From the NCBI GenBank assembly GCA_035772785.1, contig JAOCPU010000021.1, forward strand, positions 464,494-528,493: DNA of 64,000 nucleotides. The letters run 5' to 3'. Source of the stretch: Phlebiopsis flavidoalba. Taxonomy: Eukaryota > Basidiomycota > Agaricomycetes > Polyporales > Phanerochaetaceae. The translations under genes and the position numbers were made by a program. Positions 35,001 to 46,182 of this stretch are shown one piece after another. The notes beneath the pieces are model-generated. The model was given only the letters and a program-made list of their open reading frames with translations. It was not told the DNA's origin and did not search any database. Positions within the stretch are counted from its first letter, which is position 1; each line of letters begins with the position of its first letter.

Positions 35001-36969
35001 CACTTGCTAGTAGAGAAATCACCGCCCATCGCATTGACAACTTCGTCATCTCGCGGGTATGTACTACCAGCAACAAACATCATTGCCGCGCAAGCGTTGT
35101 TGCCGTTTGAGCATCTTCGCTGTGCATTGACAAACTGACCATGTACAGTCAGCGTGCGATCACTGCCGCTGCGGGGCTGTCATTGTCACTGAGCGTCCCC
35201 GTCGCGCGAGCATCACGGCTACACGGTGTTGTAGTCACCGCAAGTGCCCCCTCTAAAGTGAGTATCGCTGTTGAGTGGATGTTGCTTTACCCAAGTGTTA
35301 CATTGCATGGTTATGACCATTGCGTGAGCGTTGCGGATTTGTGTGTCGCGGGGTCGTTGTGCGGGTGCGGCGTGCTCGCATTTTCATAGACCTAGGTGCT
35401 ATCATTGCGGAAAGCACTTGATAAGTTGATAGTGATAGAAAGGAGTACTGGGCAACACGTACAATTTTCTACCGAGATCAACTCCGAGTCAGTCCGCCAT
35501 GGCTCTGATGCTATCCCTGAGCTGAAAGAACACCGGGGCAAGGCGCCAGGAGTCAGTAGGACAGAATATGCCAATTGGACTCGCACTTACCTTTGAGGGA
35601 TATGATCAGGCGGCACCTGTCAAGACATAAAGAACCCTTCAAGACGTGTCGAAGAAGGAGAGCGGAGGGAGAGAGTGGAGGGAGAGAAACGACGACAGAC
35701 GACGACGCGACAAGCTTGAAAAAGTCAGCCCGGGCGCTTGTGTCCGATTTGCGCCATCCGTCTTTAGGGCAGACGTTTGAGCACTTATCTCCTCCTGAGA
35801 CAGGATGGGCCCAATGGTCAAAGGAGACAGGTTTTTGAGCAGTTGTGGGGATGTACGAAGGGGTGCTGGCTCTCACCGTGCATAGAGAGATTCAATGGTT
35901 GAGTTTCGGGCGACAGATGAACATGTCGTCATATTGATGGGTTTGTTGATGCTATCAAGATGATACCGGCGTCTACGGATATCACCGACAGAGGTACGGC
36001 GTGCTATGTTAGACTACGTACAAAGCGGCTTTCAATGTAGCTTTGCGTGTTTCCTGATGTACCGCAGACGTTGATATAGAGTCTTCACTTCACATGCTCA
36101 TGTATCTTAATCTTGTAATTCATAACTGTAATGGACACGGCTTATTTCAACGTTTCTTTCGCATTCAGATGAAATGACCGAAACTCAGATGCCGACACTA
36201 GCGGGAATGACATTGCAGTTCCTGTTGGAATTCAGCGCTTGTACATGGGCGGTAGCTGGCAACCGGGTTTTGTCCTGCTACCATTCACCATGTCCCCATA
36301 CGATACATTTACCCTCCACTGTCCAGTGTCAACCATCGGTTGTAGAGTCCGGGCTGCTTTTTACCAGTCCGAATTTTGTTCTGGATACGATTCCGCCATA
36401 GGACAAGGACAAGTCGTCATACAGTAGCACGCGTTCAAAGTACGCACATGCGAGAACCAAGGCATCGATCAGCCGTATGTTCTCTGGCATTATCTTCGAT
36501 CTATCAGGACGGAACGGGACTAGCAGGGAAAACGTGCATTTGGGACTCTTGCCATGAGAAAAAAAAGCTGGAAAATTAACAGGTTAATGTGGTTCCAGGT
36601 GCGTATGTTGCTGGCTATATGCCCGTCTTTGATTTAATCGAATGAGGGCAGTCCCACCCTATTGAATATATCTTTGCATTCATGAAGAAGAAGTCCAGGT
36701 TATGGACGTGTCGGCGAGACCGACTCGAGGAGAGTGAAGCGAACCCCATCGAAGTCCCCATCTGGGACCGAACCAGTGACGGATGCTTTCCGCATCTTTG
36801 CTCGTCAATGCGCATCCGCATCAAGTGCAGTGAACAGGCCCAGCAATTGCATCGATCGTTTTCAGTTTACCTTCCGAATGCAATGACCCATCTGAATCTT
36901 GCATACTGAAAACTCATCTCTACTGGCCCGTGCCCGTCGATCCCTCCAGAGGTTATTGACCCACCCACT
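29072..36969. other. 7.9 kb without an identifiable gene
   Basis: No conserved motif was recognised on either strand. The longest frame is 178 codons at 32598-33134 (plus), with no family features. A frame of 146 codons at 30342-30782 (plus) and a minus-strand reading at 30248-30523 (for example GKCTPLDGLGLGMVLGPFES) could be exons of an unknown protein. Purine-rich and GAC-repeat sequence occurs at about 35640-35710, and AT-rich sequence at about 34945-34985. This may be decayed or fast-evolving sequence; I cannot distinguish these. Confidence 0.3.
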
Positions 36970-39928
36970 ATGACCGCATCGAAGCCACAATCCGATTACC
37001 ACCTCCCTTGCCCACCTTCAACCACCTCGGCGCTGCCAAACAGCCAGCCCAAGGACGTCGACGCGAGGGTATCCGCGCGTGTAGCCGTGCTTGGATTGCG
37101 GCGTTCGGGGCAGTTTTGTTTCGGCCAGAGACATCCAAGGTGTGCTCTCTACTATAACCGAAGACGGCTGGTGGCGCGACCGTCAGTCTTTTCTATCACC
37201 TGGGACGCCCTGCGCACTTTCCAGGGGCCAGCCAAGATCCGGAAAGTTCCTCGAAGACAAGCTCGAGGATAGTGGACTGGGCTCCATCACATTCAAGTCG
37301 GCACAGTATGGGCAGCCGTTCCCCGGACATGGTGTGGAGGAGTGGCCCAGTTCGATGTTTGAGACGAATGTGTGATCGCGCAGGGACGGGGAAGGGGTTC
37401 TCGCACCAGCCTGTGCGGTGCCAAAAAAAACTCCGTTGGGCTGGAAAGCTGTCATCGTATTGCACACCAAACCTCGAAGACCTCAAAGGCTTCCCCGAAC
37501 AATTGGGCCCCCACTCCGAAAACCACCTCCCCAACCCACGGCAAATGGGCGGTGTGGCTTCAGCAGCGGCGCAAGGAGAAAGAATTTCTCGACAGGGATC
37601 CAGAGGTGCTCATTATTGGAGGCGGTCAGAGTGGACTCGATATCGCTGCATAAAATCATGGCCACGTGTGGGTTGTTTGAGTAAGCATTTTTCAGCTCGG
37701 AGTATCGAAGCCGTCATTATTTGAGGTATATGCAAGCCGAACGTGCGTGATAGGACAATCTACATCTTTTTTCGTGGCGGGTGACCCGCGCTTACGGTGA
37801 GTTTGGGCGACTCTGCCTACACGACCCGGGCTGTTGTGGAGTGGCTCAGGATAGCAGCCCCTAACTCATTTATTTCGGAGGTTGTTGGTGAGGGACCTTG
37901 CTTTGCCGGCCAGAGGGTTTTCGAATCACATTGCCTTAGCTCGAAGGCCCGTCCGGTTCTACCACGTGGGCTGATGGTTGGGTGGGTATCAATAGCGTCT
38001 CATGTCAGGGCGACACACGGGGGTCGCAGTATACGTAACAGACGGTAGCTTGGGTATCTGCTGCCGGGAGTTGGTGGGCGGTATAGCAACGGCCTGAACC
38101 CCCAGCAGGTCCGATCTATCTAGATGGTAGTTCACACACCGTTTTAGCGAGGGCGCATGGGAAGGTTATGGTGGACCAGCTGGAGTCCCGTGCAGCAGAC
38201 ATCGCCGATTGGCGTAGAGTTATACGCCAGAGGCTATGGAACTCGCTCATAGGGGGATGGAACACATTGGGGGCATGGCCGTGTATCGGCTCTGTGGGGC
38301 GTCACCAAGGAGGTGGAGTACCAAACTCAGCTAAGCGCCAGGGACTAGCGGGGAAGTGGCACGTCACTCGGTGAAAAAGTTAGGATGACGTGGGGGAAGG
38401 ATCGCATCGGGCATACAGTCTTCCCCGTTGACCACGTTGGTTTGGTTCGGGGGGGGGCACGGATGGGTTCGGGGGCGTTGGGGGCGCGGGGATAGGCCCG
38501 GAATATTTCACCAAAATCAAAATTCCGGGACAGGTCTATGTTTTCTGTGGAAACGGGTGTTTTCTTTGTACCACTGTACGACGCCCTGATTGTTGGACGT
38601 TGCTCCATAGGTTTGAGGATTTTTAAAGCTGGGTTGCCAAGTAGTTTCGTTCACGGTCAAAAACTGGCCACCGCAAAAAACAGATACCCCAACCGCAAAG
38701 GAACCCCATCCCCCGGTAAGAAGGTTCGTAGTCTGTCGGAGCAGGTGCACGTCATGTAGCGCTCGCGATATATTTTGTTTTTTAGTTCCTGCTCAGGACC
38801 GGTGCGTTTAATCGCTTTTTTCTAGCACAAGACGGAACATCCGGTGCCGCCGACTACGCTGAGCCGGAGTTGAATGTGTACGACTCTTCTCACGCGCAAG
38901 GCTCACATAGCAATCATGTCCACACGTAAGACGGCTTTTGCGTGGTATGCCCTAACTCACTCATGACTGCCCAACACAACTTGGGAGGGTGGGCCCTCCA
39001 GTTGACGAAGGCTGATCGACTACGAGAACGAATGTCGGAGTGCATAGGGGCACCTTTTTCCCGAAGCTGCTGCGCGACGCAGCATAGCGCGGTCGTCCGG
39101 CATGATCACATGTGCGCAAGACAAGGACCCATATCCTGCGAAGGCTCTTACGAACTTGGTCGGATAACAAGCTTCAACCAGGGCGCAGGATGGAGTATCT
39201 GGGGTTGTTTGTTCCGTCCTCGCGTATGAGCGGTGCGGGTGTTTGGCTTAACCTACCCTTGGTACCGAGTTCCTTTGGCATTCTACAAGAATGATAGTCG
39301 GAGATCGCTGACCCGCGGGTCCCTAGAACCGTCGCGCCGAGTGTCAGATGAATCATTTGACGGTAGAAATCAGGCCTTCAATGAATCAGGCGGCGCAAAA
39401 CTCGAAACCAGGTTCAACGGAGTAGACAGGGTCTCAAACTTCGAACGAACTGCAGCGAGCTCGAATAGCGCGATGTTTGTGTTCTATCCGGTACGCCACA
39501 TGGTAGGTTTGTTACTTTTCTGTATTAACGTTTTTTTACTCTTTTCATTTTCTGATTTTTTTTCTGCCGACTGCTTGCTCGTACTCAAGATGGGTGATAT
39601 TCAGGTTCTACGACGCATCCGGTCGCTCGGAGTCCCATCCGACGACATCATTGGTGAAGACGAGGCCAAGAAGGTCCCACCCATCTGGGGCTTGAACGAG
39701 GAGGGCGAGATCCGCACTGCTTGGCGGGAGGTCGGCCTGCCGAACGTGTGGTACATGATGGGCAACCTTGCTTGGAGTCGCTTCTACTCGAAGCACCTCG
39801 CGCTGCGTATGTCTTCGCTCTTTGTTCTGACCGTATGGCTTCTTCTGATGTGTTGTGCTGCAGAAATCAAAGCGAAGCAGGAGGGTATCTTTCCCTGGGC
39901 GGTATTCTGCTCTCCCGTCGAGATGTAA
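36970..39928 (+). pseudogene. Flavin-containing monooxygenase, copy 1 (centre decayed)
   Basis: First of three tandem paralogues of a flavin-dependent monooxygenase with an N-terminal NTF2-like domain. The N-terminal part is visible in pieces (DIQGVLSTITEDGWWRD, then DLKGFPEQLGP and REFLD-like KEFLDRDPEVLIIGGGQSGL), reaching the FAD-binding GxGxxG. Homology fades at about 37700. It returns only near 39370, where a degenerate equivalent of the FEDGSELQ...FATGY segment is followed by a good C-terminus (PPIWGLNEEGEIRTAWREVG, NVWYMMGNLAWSRFYSKHLA, an intron, EIKAKQEG) and a stop at 39926-39928. The middle 1.6 kb, where the substrate and NADPH-binding part should be, has no recognisable coding sequence. 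Unlike the indels elsewhere, this gap cannot be explained by sequencing error, so the copy is probably dead or fused over an insertion. Confidence 0.7.
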
Positions 39929-41690
39929 GGCAGTTAAAGCTGGAGATTAAAAATGCTGTATCGGTACAAAGTTTGTAATTCTACACAACCTCGTGGGTAT
40001 TTATATGTACAAAATGACATTACACTCATTTTCTCCCACCTTGTCTTACTCTCGCGTCTCTGGTACTCTCGTCTATATGTGCGCATTGAACAGAGTGAAT
40101 TCCACGTCAGGGTGGCCCAGAAAACTTGTATTTATTGGCGCCATCAAAACACGCACCGTGATGCCTCATTTATCAAACGCGTCGTACACGCGAACTGAGG
40201 GCACACATAGACCCCGTCCATTCTTCTCCTCCCACTCAGTCTACGGAATCTACGGCCACTCGTTTGCGAATCATTCCACAATCCAGACTTCATAAGATCT
40301 GAATTCTATACTCGGATCACGCGTTTTTTTTCCTCTCTCTCTACTCTAGATCCAAATTGCTTGTTCACTTCCCACAAACTTTATGAGCGAGTTCACCTGC
40401 AACTTCATGTCCAATATGCGCGTCTGTCGGAGTACTATTGGCCACACCTGTTCGCCTGAGCGTCTCGGCATCGCTTTTGCTAGTGAGCCTCACATTAACC
40501 TCGGTCTTGGGGCGTATTTGACACCAGTGTTTTCCATCTACAGAGGAAGCCAGATATCAACAGAGCTCCTAATGAGGGACTAGCGATGGTGAAAAGGTCC
40601 GCATTATCCTCTCAAATGTACGTCGCCAATTATGCTTTGGCAAAAACTGTTTGCATTGACCACCTTCTGCTCTACTCAAGGCTAAAGCAGATACCACAGT
40701 CCGGGTACGCGGAAGTCGTTGGCAAGTAGTATGGGAGGAGGAGGATGGCCTTCAAATCAGGGCACGGACATGTCATAGAAATGGGTGATAAATTAAACTT
40801 GGTAAGGCACACGAGAATGCTGGAAAAAATGGAGCTTATGATACTTCGTAGATCTTGAGCTGGTAGGACTTCATCGTCCAAGCCCAGCATGACCCGAGAT
40901 TTGCTTCGATTCTCTAATTTGGCTCCAGGCACTCTCGTCATTCCTTCAATGTTGCTGTCACGGGATGGGCCACCACAGTCTATATATCCTACCGAGCTCT
41001 GCATAATTTGTACTATCACTGTAATTCCTGTCACACTCACAATTATTCCGAGTTCTATACTGCTTTCATTCAACTCTAGGTTAGGGCGCGTTTGGTTAGC
41101 ATGGTCAGTAAAGCACCGGGGCGCCCATCACTTCAATACAAACGATACGGTTACGTGTTGATAATGGCGTGTTTTTTTTTTTTTTCGTTCAGTTATGACG
41201 CGACACCGCTCTGTGTTCCGCCTTGATCCTGACCTCCATGTTCTCTTCAAAATCGGATTCTTGTGCTCCCTACCCGACACACCGTTGCTCGCACCTGGTG
41301 CGATTGGGGGCGAGACAAAGACATAGCGTTAGGTGCAGCTCCGCGTCCGGTAGTTTTGCGCGGTACATATGGAAGTAGTCGTCGGACATACCGTGCGTAC
41401 GCCACACTGTGATTACACGAAATTCACGAGTGGATTCATCTCATTGGCCCTAGATACGCCCCTGCATCCCCCCGCATGTTTAGTGCCCCATGGGGAATGC
41501 GGGGAGCCGTATACCAACCCCTATGTGGCACCCCAGGCTGTCCTTTCTTGGTTTTCTTGGATCCGGCTCAGGGAGGTCGAGCTTTGCCGCAGCGAACTGC
41601 GACACACGGACGCACGCGGACTCTTTCGGTGACGTACTAAAATGAAACCGTCTCTATTCCGACGTCGCGCGATACGTGTTTGAGGAGTTA
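39929..41690. other. Spacer between monooxygenase copies 1 and 2
   Basis: About 1.8 kb with only short open frames and no recognisable motif. It contains a T-rich homopolymer at about 41170-41184. A region from about 40010 has poly-pyrimidine tracts. Confidence 0.35.
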
Positions 41691-42056
41691 TGCCGTCTTG
41701 TGTGCGGGCTACGCCTGGCGGATGTGCGGCGAGTTCATAATCAAAATGATTTTTGAAGTTCATCTGACCCGCCCGCGCATGATCGCACGTTGTGCCTTTA
41801 GACACTTTGAGCCACTTGCGATTCTCGGCGGCGCTTCTCAAGGAGTTCCCATGACCGTGAATCCCCACGGCAAGTCGTATTATAGGGGGCTGTCATCTCA
41901 ATGGTCACCTGCACTACTTCGGAAACCACCTCTTCATATCGAGCGTTACTTTTGTCGGCGGCTGCTGGGCTTGATAGCTGCGTATATATGAGAAGGAAGT
42001 CTTCCAAATGAATCCTATCTCACGACTCATCCCTCGCTCGCTCGTACTTTTCCACG
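41691..42056 (+). promoter_or_regulatory. Promoter of monooxygenase copy 2, duplicated upstream of copy 3
   Basis: This segment is recognisably repeated at about 45810-46182. Shared blocks include ATGACCGTGAATCCCCAC-type sequence near 41853, GGTCACCTG followed by ACTTCGGAAACC near 41903-41930, CGTATATATGA at 41981 and AAGTCTTCC at about 41998. The TATATAT is 68-74 bases upstream of the ATG at 42057, consistent with a TATA box. Confidence 0.65.
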
Positions 42057-44367
42057 ATGACAACAGGAGTCAACCAGAACAAGACCGAGTTGCCTACCAC
42101 GACCCGTCTAGGGATCGACGCACAAGATGTCACCTCGGCTGATGCTTCGCAGGTCGCTACAGCATGGCTGCGGAAGTTCGAGCGGCATATCAGCCAGAAC
42201 GACATTTCCGGCATCATCTCGCTTCTCGCGGACGATGCATGGTGGCGCGACGTACTCGCCATGACATGGGGACCTGCGCTCCTTCCAAGGCCTCGACAAG
42301 ATCAAGCAATTCTTTGTCCGACCGCCTCGTGCAGGCGCAGCTCCGAGACTTCAAGATCGACATCGCTACAGTTGACAACCCCTACCCCGACCTCGCCTGG
42401 GTACGCGTCCACTTCACCTGCGAAAGTACCGCTGGCACATGCTCTGGCGTCGCGCGGCTCGTCCCCGTCAAGGGCGAGTGGAAGGCTCACAACGTCTTCA
42501 CGAACCTCGAGTCGCTCAAGGGCTTCCCGAGGCAAGTGGCCCTCGCCGCAGCTTTGCCACCTAACCATGGCAAGTGGCTCGACCAGCGGCATAGGGAGCG
42601 CGAGTTTCTGGATAAGGACCGGAAGTGGTGGTTATTGGTGGCTGGGCAGAGTGGACTCGAGATCGCCGCGCGCGACTCAAGCTCATGGGTGTCCCAACTT
42701 TGGTGGTGGAGAAGCACAAGAGGATTGGCGACAACTGGAGACTCAGATACGCTGCGCTGTGTCTGCACGACGTTGTCTGTGAGTAAACTCGTCGCCTGTA
42801 CGTCTTCATGAATTAACGTCAATTGAAGGGTACGATCACATGCCTTACATTCCTTTCCCCCCATCGTGGCCCGTATACACACCGGCGCAGAAGGTAAGTA
42901 AACTCCCACCACGTTCCATCTTGACTCCCCTGACGTTCTGCTCCGTGACAATAGCTGGCCGACTGGCTCGAATTCTGGGCGAACTCTATGGAAGTCGATT
43001 ACTGGACGGAATCCAAGGTCCTCACGGCCAACAAGACAAGTCACTTCGGGGCCGAATAGCGGCAAATGGGAAGTCACGGTAGAACGGGGCGACAAGAACC
43101 GTGTTCTCTATACCGATCACGTCGTTTTTGCCATCGGTGTTGGCCGGTGGTGCGCCTAACATGCCCAAGATCCCGGGAATGGTAAGTTCGTCACTCATTT
43201 CATGGACAAAACATTTGTTCATTGATGTTCTTCCGGTAGGACGAGTTTGAAGGTCAAATTTTGCACTCTACCCAACACGACAAAGCGACAGACCACGCGG
43301 GGTAACACAAGAGGGTCGCTGTAGTCGGCGCCTGCACCTCCGGTGAGTTCTTACCAGAGCTACACTTGTATGCTTTCGTGCTCAACCTTACGGCTAGCAC
43401 ACGATATCTGTTCCGATTACGCCGACAACGGTGTCGACGTGACTATGGTACAACGAACATCCACCTACATCATGACAAACAAGGAAGGAATGCCTAGGCT
43501 CATGGGCTGTGAGTTGTCCTGGTACTTTCACTCCGCTTTTCGTGCTGAGACAGTCATCACAAGCGCTATACTGGGAGGGTGGTCCACCAACCGACGTTGC
43601 TGACATCATGGACAACTCTATGCCTATTCTGTATCGCAAGATGCTGTTCGAGCGTTCAACTAAGGCTATATCGCAGAGGCAGACAAGTATGTTTATTTCT
43701 CCTCCACTTTTACCAGTGTTCAACGGACCTTTGTGCGCGTAGAGAATTGCTTGATGGTCTTCACAAGGTTTTGGCTTCAAGACCAATCTTGGCGTTGACG
43801 GCTCGGGCTTCCTCATTCTCGCCATGATGCGTCTTGGTGGCTATTACCTCGGTATGCTCCCACTTTCCGCTCAATTTGGGGCCACGCTCACTCGCCTCTT
43901 TCAGACGTTGGTGCCTCTCAGAAGATCGTTGACGGAAAGATCAAGTTGAAGTCTTCCGGACGCCATCAAGCGCTTTCACTAAGGAATTCGATGGTCTTCG
44001 AAGACGGATCCGAGCTCCAGGCTGACGTCGTACTATTCGCAACTGGTTACGGTGACCCACGCGAGCCGATGCGCAATATCGTCGGCCCCGAAATCGGGGA
44101 CAAGCTCACGCCCGTGTGTGTGGGGTATCAATGACGAGGGCGAGCTCAGGAGCGTGTGGAAGGAGATTGGTGTCGACAACTTGTGGCTTATGATGGGCAA
44201 CTTCGCGTGGTGTCGATTCTACTCGAAGAGGCTTGCTCTCCGTGCGTGCAGTCCCTTTCGAAACCTCTGGCTATGTGCTGACGGCGTCTTTCACATCACA
44301 ACAGAGATCAAAGCGAAGCAAGTCGGTCTCATGGGGAGAACGATATTCTGCGCCTGTCGAGTGGTGA
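42057..44367 (+). CDS. Flavin-containing monooxygenase with NTF2-like N-terminus, copy 2
   Basis: FAD- and NADPH-dependent monooxygenase; family members add oxygen to N, S or carbonyl groups of small molecules. It starts MTTGVNQNKTELPTTTRLGI. An NTF2/SnoaL-like segment follows (TAWLRKFERHISQNDISGII, SLLADDAWWRD), then DNPYPDLAWVRVHFTCES, GEWKAHNVFTNLESLKGFP and the FAD Rossmann region around GQSGLEIAA. Later come KHKRIGDNW, YIPFPPSWPVYTP, VVFAIGVGG, the FMO-type motif DEFEGQILHSTQHDKATDHA, the NADPH region with GACTS...AHDICSDYADNGVDVT, EDGSELQADVVLFATGYGDP and a C-terminus with NLWLMMGNFAWCRFYSKRLA, an intron, then EIKAKQVGLMG. The stop is at 44365-44367. At least eight introns are implied. 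Indels break the frame at several points, for example a GTGT duplication near 44117 relative to copy 3. Probably functional. Substrate unknown. Confidence 0.85.
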
Positions 44368-45809
44368 GGAGGGTGCTCGTCGATTCACAGCAATGGACAT
44401 CTCGGTTGTATATTACTCATGCTCGCGCACAAACACAACTCTGTACAATTCAATATTTTCTCCGTTTTACTTCATTTCGCTACATACCATGCTACTGCAC
44501 GTTGAGACATGGACATGAATATCTTTTTACATGAGAGTATGAAGCGTTTTGACGGACTGTCGTCAGTTCTTTTTGACCGTACGGTTCAGGGCCACCCTAA
44601 AGTTAACGCCAGGGAACGCCACGACGAGCGCTTCAAAGGATGTGCCTCGTTTTCGTTCCAGTCCTGTTCCAGTCCCATCAAAGCTCTCCTTATATTCTAC
44701 CTCAGGTTAGACCAAACGTTCCAAACCCAGCTCCGTCTACGTGTTGCTGCGTTATTCGAAGACCTTGCTAAGTATAACTGATATAACATTCTAGATCTTG
44801 GCTGGGTATGGAGGACCTGGAGGCACGGGGAGGAACTTTGGTTCGTTCTTCCCTCTGTTCAGTCATTCCTCGCGATGGTGTAGTTGATCTTAGCAAGCGT
44901 AGCTGGATTCCAGTCCCTATCAGTCTATAGGATTTTCTTACTCATGTTCCAGCAGCCCCCTCAATCTTGAGACCTTTGCGCGGGCTATTGGGTATTCGCT
45001 GGTAGCGACATCCCTGGAGGCACACGCCCACGCCGATGGTTTTCAGTGGGGTCCCACTCGCTCAACTGCTACGAAAACATGAGTATTATTACTTCCAATG
45101 GTGCATGGAGAACGGAGCAAGTTTTATCACCACCGTGACAATTTTTTGTCACATAACAAGGACCGCAAGACTTATCGGTCACAGTCTGTAACTCGAAAGA
45201 CTTTTATCGACCTTCTAGCACCACTTTTATCAAATTTTTGTTGTCTTGAATAAAAAAAAAAAAACCGCGGCTGATAACACCGAGATCAGTTCTGTTATTC
45301 GACGCCCCTAAATTGCTTTGCCTGATCATAGTGGTCGTCCGCAGGCTTTTACAATCCACTAGCGCTGGCCATATACGCATGTATCGTATCATTGGGATAC
45401 CAACCACCGATCTTCCGTTGCAGACCCTTATGGTGCAACATTATGGGTCGAGCAGTATGGAAGACGTGTCAGGGGAGGTCTGGTATGTCGTTCGCATTCT
45501 ACAGAAGTAGTAATAGGACTGGGTGCGTTCGTCAGCCTGTGGTCCGCGAAGCCACAGCTTGCTAACGGGCGAATGTTTTTTCCAGATGTTTATCTTTTCC
45601 GGCAGATCTAATATATGTATTGGGTGCAATCCACATTCCCACAAAGTCAATTGCTCCGGGCAAGAATGGAGAGAGTTCCATGACGGCCTCTATGTGATAT
45701 CCGGGAGGCATGAGTTGTCCTAAGGGCTTCTTTCATCAGACTCGGTAAGGTGACGCTTACCGCAATCGACTCCGATATTGTTCTTGTGTCGCGCGATAGA
45801 CGTCCTAGA
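44368..45809. other. Spacer between monooxygenase copies 2 and 3
   Basis: About 1.4 kb without recognisable coding sequence; open frames are short. A run of A (about 45250-45263) lies between two AT-rich stretches. The last part grades into the duplicated promoter of copy 3. Confidence 0.35.
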
Positions 45810-46182
45810 ACTCGTGCAGTCTTGTACGTAAGGTACGCCTTGAATAGGCCGTGAGTGCATAAATCAAAACTATGCAAGTTTAACTGACACACCCTGGGCA
45901 AGCTCAGTGGTAAGGTTCGGACACTCGGAGCAACCTGGCGATTCTCGAAGGCGCTTGTGGAAGGATCCCTATGACCGTGAGTCCCCACCGCAAGTCGTAG
46001 TAGAGGATGTCATTTCAGTTGTCAGTGGTCACCTGTACACTTCGGAAACCGACCCGCCGTAGTGAGCATTACTTAATTGGCAGCTACAGGACGCGGCAGT
46101 CCCGTATATATGACACGTAAGTCTTCCGAATGGCCGTCATTTGTCGATTCCCCTCATTCAACTCATATTTTACATAGTGACC
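45810..46182 (+). promoter_or_regulatory. Promoter of monooxygenase copy 3, duplicate of the copy 2 promoter
   Basis: It carries the same ordered blocks as upstream of copy 2: CTATGACCGTGAGTCCCCAC near 45968, GGTCACCTGTACACTTCGGA near 46027, CGTATATATGA at about 46103 and AAGTCTTCC at about 46120. The TATATAT lies about 75 bases before the ATG at 46183. Conservation of both order and spacing suggests the duplication unit included the promoter, so both genes may share regulation. Confidence 0.65.
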
